In this document: piece after piece, positions 34,297 to 42,324 of the stretch | How the letters are laid out: each line of letters opens with the position of its first letter | Numbering within the stretch: position 1 is the stretch's first letter | Assembly (NCBI GenBank): GCA_963832965.1 | Contig: CAWHVW010000005.1 | Location: forward strand, 806,001-870,000 | From: CAWACP01 sp963832965 | GTDB lineage: Bacteria; Acidobacteriota; Terriglobia; Bryobacterales; Bryobacteraceae | Reading direction: 5' to 3' | DNA length: 64,000 nucleotides | Position numbers and translations under genes: made by a program | The notes under the pieces: model-generated | The model's input: the letters and a program-made list of their open reading frames with translations, nothing else | Database searches by the model: none | What the model was told of the DNA's origin: nothing

Positions 34297-35134
34297 CCGC
34301 GTTCTCCTCGATGTTATCTCCGCGGCCCTGAGTCAGGCCATCGAGGGGATGACCGGCGAGCGGCCATCGGCCAGCTTCAGCGCCCTTTCTGAAGGGGGCG
34401 CCGGTGGATCCGGCGACTGCGCATGGTGGCGTCAGTCGTTCAGTTTTGTTCCCGACGCGCATGTCTATTTGGGAGCTCCGGAAAGCTCATGGAGCGAAAT
34501 CGGCAACAGCATTCTCAAAGCCGCTGGAATTGACGACGGCGATCGTGAGAGCATCCGGAGCACATTCACCGAGATCCTCAGTCAGACCTTCGGGGGCGTA
34601 GCCCGGACTCTGTCGAGCCTGCTGGGGAAACAGGTCACCACCAGTACGGAAGAACAGACCGAATCTGGAGCAGCGTCCGGACCAACCTTTGAACTGCATG
34701 TGAGCTGGGGCGCGACCGGCCCCTTGCTCCTGCTGGTCTCCGTGGATGCGGCGCTGCTGGCGGCGATTGAGTCGTCCATGAACATCGGCGCCCCGTCCGA
34801 GACTGCCGGTACGGCTTCGGAACCGGCAAACAAACCGGTGGGCGAGGGGCTGGAACAGGAAGTCATCAGGCGATCCAGGAAAATGGATCTGCTGTTGGAC
34901 GTAGAGCTGCCGGTGAGCGTGTCCTTCGGCCGGGCGCAACTGCTGCTCAAGGACGTGATCAAACTCACCACCGGATCGATCATCGAATTGAACCGGTCCA
35001 TCGCCGAGCCGGTCGATGTCATCGTGAACAACTGCGTGATCGCTCGCGGGGAAGTGGTGGTTGTCGAAGGCAACTTCGGCGTGCGTGTTCACGAGGTGAT
35101 CAGCAGACAGGAACGGCTGCGCACGCTCAAGTGA
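34277..35134 (+). CDS. FliY/FliN-like C-ring protein with CheC-like N-terminal region
   Basis: 285 residues starting at GTG 34277, with AGGGAAG upstream, inside the end of fliA. About residues 1-175 resemble CheC/FliM-type alpha-beta sequence by pattern only. From residue 200 a clear SpoA domain follows (LLLDVELPVSVSFGRAQLLL, VIKLTTGSIIELNRSI, VIARGEVVVVEGNFGVRVHE). The architecture recalls FliY of spirochetes and Firmicutes. It may work with the 82-residue FliN at 27017 or in a different ring position. Confidence 0.8.
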   Translation: MAETAPDRVLLDVISAALSQAIEGMTGERPSASFSALSEGGAGGSGDCAWWRQSFSFVPDAHVYLGAPESSWSEIGNSILKAAGIDDGDRESIRSTFTEILSQTFGGVARTLSSLLGKQVTTSTEEQTESGAASGPTFELHVSWGATGPLLLLVSVDAALLAAIESSMNIGAPSETAGTASEPANKPVGEGLEQEVIRRSRKMDLLLDVELPVSVSFGRAQLLLKDVIKLTTGSIIELNRSIAEPVDVIVNNCVIARGEVVVVEGNFGVRVHEVISRQERLRTLK

Positions 35135-35140
35135 TGGCCT

Positions 35141-35557
35141 ATGTCCGATAGCACCGTGATCTCGGTTGTTCCTTTGCTGATCTTTGGCGCGGGCGGCGTG
35201 GCGGCGGCGATGCTTTTTCTGGCGCTCCGCCGCGAGGCCGGCGAAATGCGGCATCGCATCGCTTCCCTGGAGAGCGCGGCTAACGACGCTTTCACCATGG
35301 TGCAGAGCCGCGTGGACGAGTTAGGCGAGCGGATTCGTCTTGCCGAAGAGCGTCCCGCGCATGCATCCGAGCCTTTCCGCGCCGGGCTGAACCTCAACAA
35401 CCGGGCTCAGGCTCTGCGGATGCTGCGCCGTGGAGTCGACGCGAAATCCATCGCCGCCTCGCTCAACCTCCCCGGACCAGATATCGAACTTCTAGTCCGC
35501 GTTCAGCGATTGTCGGCGGCTTTCGACGGCGCTACTTCTGAACTTCCTCGTGGATGA
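35141..35557 (+). CDS. Single-pass membrane protein with coiled coil and HTH-like tail (DUF2802-like)
   Basis: 138 residues. One transmembrane segment lies at about residues 8-30. A heptad-rich stretch follows (about 33-70), then a C-terminal segment NNRAQALRMLRRGVDAKSIA followed by a short helix that reads like a helix-turn-helix. This layout resembles the DUF2802 family found in flagellar and chemotaxis loci, but no enzymatic motif is present. It starts seven bases after the FliY-like gene and closes the rightward flagellar operon. Its end overlaps the convergent PDZ gene by 26 bases. Confidence 0.65.
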   Translation: MSDSTVISVVPLLIFGAGGVAAAMLFLALRREAGEMRHRIASLESAANDAFTMVQSRVDELGERIRLAEERPAHASEPFRAGLNLNNRAQALRMLRRGVDAKSIAASLNLPGPDIELLVRVQRLSAAFDGATSELPRG

Positions 35558-36425
35558 CTTCGGTGCCGGGAAAAGCCGGCCACGCGGACCTGTCTTCATC
35601 GAGCGTAGCCGTGACCGTCATCTCGTGGTGATTCCGTACCAGTTTCAGAGAGACGCTGTGCTTCTGACGGGCGGCCTGGATGGCGCCGGAGACCTGCCCG
35701 GGCGTGATCATGTCGGCATCGTCCACCCGGGTGAGCACGTCTCCCGCCTTCAGGCCCGCTCTCTCGGCGGGAGAGCCAGCCATCACCGCTCGTATCAGCA
35801 CGCCCTGTTTGACGCCGAAGAACTCCGCCAATTGTCCGTTCAGCGACTCCGTCTCGATCCCCAGCATGCCGCTCCGCCAAGCCGGAAAGCCTTCCGGAAC
35901 ATCGGGCATATGGAACTGAGGCATTTCTAACTGCCGCAATAACAGTAAGCCCTCCGGGGTGGCAACCGCCGGGTATTTTCCACGGCTACCGATCACCGCC
36001 GTCAGCGTCTGCAACGACCCGGCGCGGGTGACTTGCAGGGTAACTTTCCGGCCCGCCGGTGTCTCGTGAACCATCCGTCCGAACTGTTCCATGCCCTCCA
36101 CGCGTTCGCCGTTGTATTCCAGCACCACGTCGCCTACCTTGAGCCCGGCCTTTTCCGCGGGACTGTCCGTTTCAACGCGAGTAACTTCGACTCCTTGTTC
36201 CGCGGGAAGCTTCAGGGCCCTGGCGCGCTCGGCATCCACCTCCGCGAGGCTCACGCCGAGGAAGCTGACGCCCGCGCCGCCCGCCAACGCCGCGAACGTG
36301 GGCCCCGCTGCCTGCGCGCCCGCGCGCGTCTGAGCCTGAACAGCGACCAGCGGCAAGGCGGCCAGCAATGCCACACAAACGGCCGCCCGCGGCGCGCCCA
36401 AAGCTCCCTCGAAACAGGACATCAT
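35532..36425 (-). CDS. Secreted protein with two PDZ domains
   Basis: 297 residues from the ATG at 36425, preceded by GGAAGGGAGAG. A signal peptide covers about 1-31. PDZ 1 lies at about 50-130 (VTRVETDSPAEKAGLKVGDV) and PDZ 2 at about 185-265 (IRAVMAGSPAERAGLKAGDV). No serine-protease domain is present, so it is not a DegP protease but a PDZ-only periplasmic protein. It is the last gene of the leftward operon with an ECF sigma and anti-sigma factor, which suggests an envelope-stress role. Confidence 0.85.
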   Translation of the reverse strand: MMSCFEGALGAPRAAVCVALLAALPLVAVQAQTRAGAQAAGPTFAALAGGAGVSFLGVSLAEVDAERARALKLPAEQGVEVTRVETDSPAEKAGLKVGDVVLEYNGERVEGMEQFGRMVHETPAGRKVTLQVTRAGSLQTLTAVIGSRGKYPAVATPEGLLLLRQLEMPQFHMPDVPEGFPAWRSGMLGIETESLNGQLAEFFGVKQGVLIRAVMAGSPAERAGLKAGDVLTRVDDADMITPGQVSGAIQAARQKHSVSLKLVRNHHEMTVTATLDEDRSAWPAFPGTEVIHEEVQK

Positions 36426-36445
36426 CGCTCTCCCTTCCGCATTTG

Positions 36446-37636
36446 CTACGGCCGCCGCCGCCGCAGGTAAACCGACCCGCCCGATGCCACCACCTGCAAC
36501 AGCGGACCCCCTCCGTTCAACGACCCTTCCGCCATCTCCAGACCTCCTCCGGTCCCGCCGCGGCCCGCCAGCCGGATCTCCGGAAAATCCGAAACGATTC
36601 GGCCCGCCGTCCCGGTCCTCAGGCTCTGAGCCAACACGGTAATGGCGGACGACGGTGGGATCATCACGGTGATGTCGCCGGAGTTCGTGCTCAGCTTCGA
36701 ATTCTCCAGCGGCCTTCCCGGCATTAGTTGCGCCACGATGTCGCCCCAGCCGCTGATCGCCTGGACGATGCCGGCCACGTTCGTCAATCGGATCGTTCCC
36801 CCGCTCGCCTGGCATTGTGCGCCGCTCGATCCGGTTATCTGAATGGCCCCGCCAGCGGTGTCCGCCACCACCGGCCCGACTGCCTGCTCGACCTCAATGA
36901 TCCCGCCGCTGGTCCGTGCCGTTACGGAAGAATCGGCGCGCGCGATCTCTATGTTGCCGCCCCCGCTCGATGCCAGCAACGGACCGTGTACATGTTGTAC
37001 AAAGATCTCGCCGCCCGCGGTATCCATCTCTGCCCGGCCGCCGATCCAGTCCGCCCGAATCACTCCCGCGCCGGTAAAACAGCGCGCATCGCCCCCCACG
37101 CTGCCGATCCGAATCTCGCCGCCGCCGGTCCGCGCGGTAACGGCTCCTCGAATGCCGTCTATCTGCAGGCTTCCCGCATCGCTGGATATATCCAGCGCGC
37201 CGCTCAGGTCCTGAGCTCGCACCGAGCCGCCCCTGGTGCGAACCCGGCAGAGCGTGACCGCGGTCGGCAACACAATCACGAGGTCCGACGCGATATCCGC
37301 GCCCGGCTTATCCGCCATGCCGGAAAACAACAGCGACAACGAATGTCCCTGCTCGCGCTGCTTCACCTCCGCAGCCGCCAGAAGAGCTCGCGCCTGGCGT
37401 TCGTCGTCCGCTCGAACTCGCGTGGTTGCCGTCCACGATATCGCACCGGCCACCCCGCCGCGAATGCTTACCGTGCCGCGCGCCGTGATAAAAACGGTGC
37501 CCACGTCCGTCGCCGTCCTGGCGCCCTCCTGACGGGCTACCCAGTAGCGCCCCTCGCGCCTGGGCTCCGTACTGTTGGCGCACCACATCAGCGAGCCCGC
37601 GGCGGCCAACACCGCGCATGCCCACGAGCATCTCAT
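36446..37636 (-). CDS. Exported beta-solenoid protein, DUF4097-like
   Basis: 396 residues. A signal peptide with a cysteine (SLMWCANS) covers about 1-20, so a lipoprotein is possible. The rest consists of short repeated strands of the pattern (S/T)xGGxIxI, such as TARTGGGEIRIGSVGGDA and TARTSGGIIEVEQAVGPVVA, typical of DUF4097/DUF4098 'putative adhesin' solenoids. Function is unknown; family members often sit beside ECF sigma/anti-sigma pairs. It lies between the anti-sigma gene (29-base gap) and the PDZ gene (20-base gap). Confidence 0.82.
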   Translation of the reverse strand: MRCSWACAVLAAAGSLMWCANSTEPRREGRYWVARQEGARTATDVGTVFITARGTVSIRGGVAGAISWTATTRVRADDERQARALLAAAEVKQREQGHSLSLLFSGMADKPGADIASDLVIVLPTAVTLCRVRTRGGSVRAQDLSGALDISSDAGSLQIDGIRGAVTARTGGGEIRIGSVGGDARCFTGAGVIRADWIGGRAEMDTAGGEIFVQHVHGPLLASSGGGNIEIARADSSVTARTSGGIIEVEQAVGPVVADTAGGAIQITGSSGAQCQASGGTIRLTNVAGIVQAISGWGDIVAQLMPGRPLENSKLSTNSGDITVMIPPSSAITVLAQSLRTGTAGRIVSDFPEIRLAGRGGTGGGLEMAEGSLNGGGPLLQVVASGGSVYLRRRRP

Positions 37637-37665
37637 TGCCTTCCCCGTTCAAAAAGTCTGGCGCG

Positions 37666-38595
37666 CTAGTACGTTTCGGGAGAAGCGTTCATATCGTGCA
37701 GCGCGCGCTCACAACGCTGCCGGATGTAGCCGTTGTTTTCGCGGCTCAGCAGCTCCTGGAACACGCCCACCATCTCATCCTCCCGATCATGCACCAACAG
37801 ATCCACAACCTGCGTCCGGATACCCGGATTGTTGTCCGCCAGCAACACCCGCGTCAGTACCTGCTTGGTCTGCGGATCGGAAGCGAACTCTTTCAACCCG
37901 TCCAGAGCCCTCAGCCGGACGCCGGCATTGGGGTCGTGCTGGAGCGCGTACAGCAAAACGTTGCGAATGTCCGCCGAACCGCATTGCGATTTCAACAGCT
38001 CCACGGACTCTACGCGGACGCCGGCGTCGGCCGGATCTTTCGTCGCCGTCATCAACCACCGACGGATCGGCTCATCCTCCACCCGCCCGGTTAGCGTGTG
38101 CTGCTGTGTTTCCTCGATCACGATTTGCACCCGGCCGGCGCTGTCCGGCTGCACATACCGGACCCGCGACGCTCCGGTATCGAGGACATCGGCTACGTTG
38201 CCGGGACTGTTCCGCGTGAACCATCCGAGCGGCGCGACTCGCGCCCCCAGGAAGCCGAGAGCCACCAGCACGATGGCGCCCAGGGACTGCGCCATCGCCG
38301 GGGCCGGGACGAAGCGAATGGAGAACATCTCGCTCAGGTGCGTCCACCAGCCCTGACGCGGATGCGGTTCCTGCCTTAACCGTGCTCGCGACTCCAGCCG
38401 CGCGCTGGTCAGCATTCCGTCGTCGATCCGCATGCCGGCCGTGTCCAGCAGGTCATTCAGCCTTCGCTGGCGGTCCACTTCCCCACGGCACGGCTCGCAA
38501 CCGTCCAGATGCAGCTCCAGCCGCTCTTCTTCATCGAAATCCAACTCGCCGTACAGATACAGCGGAAGCAATCTTGCTGCCTCGTCGCACTTCAT
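37666..38595 (-). CDS. Anti-sigma factor with zinc-finger N-terminus and HEAT-like C-terminus
   Basis: 309 residues. The zf-HC2 motif is H-x3-C-x2-C (LHLDGCEPC, about residues 29-37), with Cys3 also available. A transmembrane helix lies at about 103-122. The C-terminal half, in the periplasm if topology is standard, has HEAT-like repeats (DAGVRVESVELLKS, NAGVRLRALDGLKEF, NPGIRTQVVDLLVH). The start overlaps the sigma gene by four bases. It presumably holds the ECF sigma factor; the repeat domain would be the sensor. Confidence 0.85.
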   Translation of the reverse strand: MKCDEAARLLPLYLYGELDFDEEERLELHLDGCEPCRGEVDRQRRLNDLLDTAGMRIDDGMLTSARLESRARLRQEPHPRQGWWTHLSEMFSIRFVPAPAMAQSLGAIVLVALGFLGARVAPLGWFTRNSPGNVADVLDTGASRVRYVQPDSAGRVQIVIEETQQHTLTGRVEDEPIRRWLMTATKDPADAGVRVESVELLKSQCGSADIRNVLLYALQHDPNAGVRLRALDGLKEFASDPQTKQVLTRVLLADNNPGIRTQVVDLLVHDREDEMVGVFQELLSRENNGYIRQRCERALHDMNASPETY

Positions 38596-39161
38596 ATGAA
38601 ATCTCCCAGCGCGGCCCGCATTTTTTGCGTCGCCCGGAACAGGCAGTTCTTGGCGGCCTCTTCAGTGGTCCCCAGCACCTCGCCGATGGCTTTCAGGCGC
38701 ATCCCTTCGTAATGCCTCATCTCAAACACAACCCGCTCCCGCGGCGTCAGGGCGGAAAGCACGTCGCGGATGCGTCCGTTCAACTGGCGGCTGAACAGCT
38801 CGCGCTGCGGGTCTCCGTGCGCCCGGACCTCCTGCACTGAGTCCATACGGTTCAGCTCGCCGTCGCCGGTGGCGACCGTGGAAGCCTCTTCCTTCCTCAC
38901 TTTGCGTTTGCGCAAGACGTCCAGACACAGGTTCGTTACAATCCGGTACAGCCAGGTATGGAAGCTGCAATCATAACGGAACTTGTGCAGGTTTCGATAG
39001 ACGCGGAGAAACGTCTCCTGATAGATGTCGTTAGCGTCTTCGGGCGAGCGTAGCAGATTGAGGGCCAGACGAAGGACACTCTGGTCATACTGCCGGACCA
39101 GCTCTTCAAAGGCACGGTCATCGCCTCTTTGAGCCGCCCGAATCAGCGCCGATTCATCCAT
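38592..39161 (-). CDS. ECF-family RNA polymerase sigma factor (RpoE-like)
   Basis: 189 residues from the ATG at 39161; the frame is open to a TTG at 39212, adding 17 residues. Region 2 includes DDRAFEELVRQY and DIYQETFLRVYRNLHKF with FHTWLYRIVTNLCLDVLRKR; region 4 includes LTPRERVVFEMRHYEGMRLK and the helix-turn-helix that follows. It is translationally coupled to the anti-sigma gene. The operon sigma, anti-sigma, DUF4097-like, PDZ is probably autoregulated from the palindrome-rich region upstream. Confidence 0.93.
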   Translation of the reverse strand: MDESALIRAAQRGDDRAFEELVRQYDQSVLRLALNLLRSPEDANDIYQETFLRVYRNLHKFRYDCSFHTWLYRIVTNLCLDVLRKRKVRKEEASTVATGDGELNRMDSVQEVRAHGDPQRELFSRQLNGRIRDVLSALTPRERVVFEMRHYEGMRLKAIGEVLGTTEEAAKNCLFRATQKMRAALGDFI

Positions 39162-39253
39162 TCGCTGGAACTCGATCGCCGGGGCCGCCACGGCCTGCGT
39201 ATTCCCTTCCAATCACTGACATAGACGAGGGTACGGGAGAAAGGTCACGGCTG

Positions 39254-39284
39254 GGTATATTCCCTACCCACTTCGATTCGAAGC
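39254..39284. promoter_or_regulatory. Stacked palindromes upstream of the ECF sigma gene
   Basis: Within the 133-base gap between the sigma gene and the rpsA-like gene lie GGGTA-N7-TACCC (39254-39270) and, one base later, CTTCGA-T-TCGAAG (39272-39284). A further CCCGCGGG palindrome lies shortly downstream. They could be operator sites or hairpins; no regulator is assigned. Confidence 0.4.
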
Positions 39285-39345
39285 GGGCCCCGCGGGTTCC
39301 TGTCACCGATCAGCCTGCCCATGGTCCGCTGGCGGGCTTTTCGGC

Positions 39346-41043
39346 TCAATCCGCCAGGGTCAGCTCGATTTTCCGGCTGGCTGCGTCGATCTGGGTAATG
39401 CGGAAGCTGCGAATCTGTCCAACCTTCAGCTCGGTGTCCGCCGCCGCCGGCCCGCCGCCGCCCTTCCAGCGCGCGCTCAACATCGCCGTGAGCGAGCCGA
39501 GATCCGTGCTCGGAGGAGTGTGCTCGGCTTCCGCTTTGTTGGGGCGAGTTTCCGCCGCACAGTCACCGTGTACGCCTTCGCCCAGTTCGACGCGCGCCCG
39601 GCCGTTGCGGACATCCATCACCCGTCCACTAACCGTTTCGCCTGGGTGGTGTTCGGCGATGTAGTGATCTGCGCTGGTGGGCTCCAATTGCTTCATTCCG
39701 AGGCGGATACGGCGCTTTGGCTTGTCCAGTTCCAGCACCGTTGCTTTCACCGTCTGGCCCATCGCCAGCGCCTCTTTCGGATGATTCAGGCGCTTCTCGC
39801 GGCTGATATCGCCCACGTGGATCATCCCCTCGATGCCATCGCCCAAGTCCACAAATGCGCCGAAGGCAGCCAGACTGATGACTGGAGCTTCCACCACGGT
39901 GCCCGGAGCGAAGCGCTTCTCTGCGTTTTCCCACGGATCGCCCAGCGCCTGTTTCAAGCCCAGGGAAATGCGATGTTCGGCGGGGTTTACGCCGAGGATC
40001 ACCACCTCCACTGTCTCTCCCGGTTTGACGATCTCCGAGGCCTTCTTCACTTTCTTTGACCAGGACATCTCGGAGACGTGGATGAGGCCGTCCACGCCAG
40101 GCATAAGCTCCACGAAGGCGCCGAATTCAGCCACGCGCGACACCGTGCCGCGGACGCGATCTCCGGGCTTGAAACTCTGCGCGGCCAGCGTCCACGGGTC
40201 GGGAGCGAGCTGCTTCATCCCCAGCGAGATCTTGCGGGTATCCGCATTCACTTTCAGGATCTGGACCTGTACTTCGTCGCCCGTCTTCACGACGTCGGAC
40301 GGCCTTGCGACGCGTATCCATGACATGTCGGCCACGTGCAACAAGCCATCCACGCCGCCAATGTCGACGAAAGCGCCAAAATCGGTGACCGTGCGCACCA
40401 CGCCGCGCACCACCGCGCCCTCTTTCAGATCGGAGAAAGCCTTCCGCTTCGCCAGCGCTTCGTCCTCTTCCAGCACCACGCGCCGGTCCACCACAACGTC
40501 TTCGTGAGCCGTATCCAGCTTGATGATCTTGCACTGGATCTCCTGGCCCACCAGTTTTTCGGTGTCGGCCTGCTCGCGAGCGCCGCTGCGCGAGGCCGGC
40601 ATGAACGCGGGCACTCCGACGTCCACTCTCAAACCGCCCTTCACTACTTCGGTCACCGTTCCGGCTATGCGGCGGCCCTCCGCGAACGCGGTTTCAAAGG
40701 AGCTCCAATCGCGCGGGCGCTCCACCCGGATGGTGGAGAGCAGATAGTTGCCTTCCGAGTCGCGGCCGGTTACGTTCACCAGCAGCGAGTCGCCCCGTTT
40801 GACGGTCAGCGTCCCATTCGCATCACGAAACGGCGCAACGGGAAGAACTCCTTCCATCTTCCGCCCAATGTCCACGAACACTTGTTCGGCAGTGATGGAT
40901 ACCACCCGGCCCTCGATGGCCTTGTCGTGCCCATTCTGGCCGTGTTCGTGTTCGAACTGCGAAAGGATGGAGGCAAATGAAGTGTCCTCGGAAGGCACGG
41001 CCTGAGCGTCGTCCGAGGCACCGGTAAGACTGGAATTATTCAT
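39346..41043 (-). CDS. rpsA: Ribosomal protein S1 / multi-S1-domain RNA-binding protein
   Basis: 565 residues with six S1 repeats, at about 40-115, 125-195, 210-280, 295-365, 382-452 and 465-560. Repeats 3 to 5 are strongest (GVVRTVTDFGAFVDIGGVDG, RVAEFGAFVELMPGVDGLIH, SLAAFGAFVDLGDGIEGMIH). The last repeat is interrupted by a charged insert. S1 helps mRNA binding and translation initiation at the small subunit. Domain number and length match bacterial S1, so the call is rpsA rather than Tex or PNPase. Divergent from the histidine kinase gene. Confidence 0.88.
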   Translation of the reverse strand: MNNSSLTGASDDAQAVPSEDTSFASILSQFEHEHGQNGHDKAIEGRVVSITAEQVFVDIGRKMEGVLPVAPFRDANGTLTVKRGDSLLVNVTGRDSEGNYLLSTIRVERPRDWSSFETAFAEGRRIAGTVTEVVKGGLRVDVGVPAFMPASRSGAREQADTEKLVGQEIQCKIIKLDTAHEDVVVDRRVVLEEDEALAKRKAFSDLKEGAVVRGVVRTVTDFGAFVDIGGVDGLLHVADMSWIRVARPSDVVKTGDEVQVQILKVNADTRKISLGMKQLAPDPWTLAAQSFKPGDRVRGTVSRVAEFGAFVELMPGVDGLIHVSEMSWSKKVKKASEIVKPGETVEVVILGVNPAEHRISLGLKQALGDPWENAEKRFAPGTVVEAPVISLAAFGAFVDLGDGIEGMIHVGDISREKRLNHPKEALAMGQTVKATVLELDKPKRRIRLGMKQLEPTSADHYIAEHHPGETVSGRVMDVRNGRARVELGEGVHGDCAAETRPNKAEAEHTPPSTDLGSLTAMLSARWKGGGGPAAADTELKVGQIRSFRITQIDAASRKIELTLAD

Positions 41044-41085
41044 GAGACAACAGAGAGCGTAAGTCTATTCTGTCACACTTGTCTC

Positions 41086-42324
41086 ATGAGCTGGCGGCGA
41101 TCCATCCAGGGCAGTACCATGGCCCCGGCGTGGCTGCTGTTCTCCGGCCTGATGGCCGTTCTTGGGCCCTCCCACACACGAATAGCCATCTCTCTGCTGC
41201 TGGCAATTGGGGTCTTTCAGATTGTCGCCACCCGCCTCCCCGCATTTCGTTCCACGCGCGGCCAGGTGGCATCGTTTGCCATCACTCTGGTGCTTTGCTA
41301 TCTCCTGATGTATTACACCGGGGGAATCGAGAGCAGTTACTACTGGATGCTGCTGGTTCCGGTGATCACGGCCGCCATGGCACTCTCGCTGCTGGGTACG
41401 CTGACGGCGACGGCGGTCGCCGGAGGTGGGTACCTGTCCTTTCTCGCGTTTCTCGTCTGGCCGCAGTACGTCGACGCGGAAGGCAAGCGCGAACTGGTTT
41501 TCCGTGTGCTCGCCCTGGTGTTTCTTGGCTACCTGACCAACCAGCTCGCCGAGGGCCGGCGGACGGAGGCCAGAAAAGCGCAGGCCGCGGCCGACCAGCT
41601 CGCCGAAGCAAACGTGCATCTGATGGAAGCCGAAGCCACCGTGCGCCGCACCGAGCGGCTTGCCGCCATTGGACAACTGTCCGCCGGTCTCGCCCACGAA
41701 TTGCGCAATCCGTTGGGCACCATCAAGGCCTCCGCCGAGATGCTCACCCGCAACGTCTCCAACGAAGGCGCTATCGCCAAGGAAATGGCCGAGTACATCT
41801 CTACCGAAGTGGACCGCACCAACACGCTGGTGACCCGCTTCCTCGATTTCGCCCGGCCTCTGGCGGTCCACGCGCAGCGCGGCGATATCACCCAGACCAT
41901 CGACCGCGCGGTTGCGGAGCTGGAGCGCCACAAGCCGGCGGCCGTTTCGGTATACCGCAACTACTCGCCCGACGTGGTTCCGTTCCCGTTTGACGCAGAC
42001 CTGATGGAGCGGGTCTTCTATAATTTGCTGGTGAACGCGGCGCAGGCCAGTCCCCCGCAATCGTCGCTCACCATTAAGACGCGCCAGCAGGAGCACACCG
42101 TGGAGATTGCCATCATAGACCGGGGTGTGGGCATTGACCCAAAGCATCTCGAGAGCATCTTCAATCCGTTCTTCACCACGAAAAGCCAGGGCGTCGGACT
42201 CGGTCTGGCCATCGTGTCGCGCATCGTCGACGAGCACGGCGGGCGCATCACGGTGGAGAGCGAAGCAGGTTCTGGCAGCATTTTCCGCGTGTTTCTGCCG
42301 GTTTCTCCGGGAGGTCAGCGTTGA
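41086..42324 (+). CDS. Membrane-bound sensor histidine kinase
   Basis: 412 residues. Four or five transmembrane helices span about residues 12-150. A coiled linker leads to the HisKA domain with phospho-acceptor His in LSAGLAHELRNPLGTIKA (about 205), and the HATPase domain with NLLVNAAQAS (N box), DRGVGIDP (G1), FFTTKSQGVGLGLAI (F/G2). No periplasmic sensor domain is seen, so the signal is probably membrane-derived. The stop overlaps the TTG start of the NtrC-type regulator, its likely partner. Confidence 0.93.
   Translation: MSWRRSIQGSTMAPAWLLFSGLMAVLGPSHTRIAISLLLAIGVFQIVATRLPAFRSTRGQVASFAITLVLCYLLMYYTGGIESSYYWMLLVPVITAAMALSLLGTLTATAVAGGGYLSFLAFLVWPQYVDAEGKRELVFRVLALVFLGYLTNQLAEGRRTEARKAQAAADQLAEANVHLMEAEATVRRTERLAAIGQLSAGLAHELRNPLGTIKASAEMLTRNVSNEGAIAKEMAEYISTEVDRTNTLVTRFLDFARPLAVHAQRGDITQTIDRAVAELERHKPAAVSVYRNYSPDVVPFPFDADLMERVFYNLLVNAAQASPPQSSLTIKTRQQEHTVEIAIIDRGVGIDPKHLESIFNPFFTTKSQGVGLGLAIVSRIVDEHGGRITVESEAGSGSIFRVFLPVSPGGQR

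Noticed and set aside
36426..36815. N-terminal extension of the PDZ protein into the DUF4097-like gene
   Set aside because: A signal peptide and strong ribosome-binding site start at 36425; the extension is the DUF4097-like gene in another frame.
41065..42237. 390-residue open frame opposite the histidine kinase
   Set aside because: The plus-strand kinase has all catalytic boxes; the reverse frame has no recognisable pattern.
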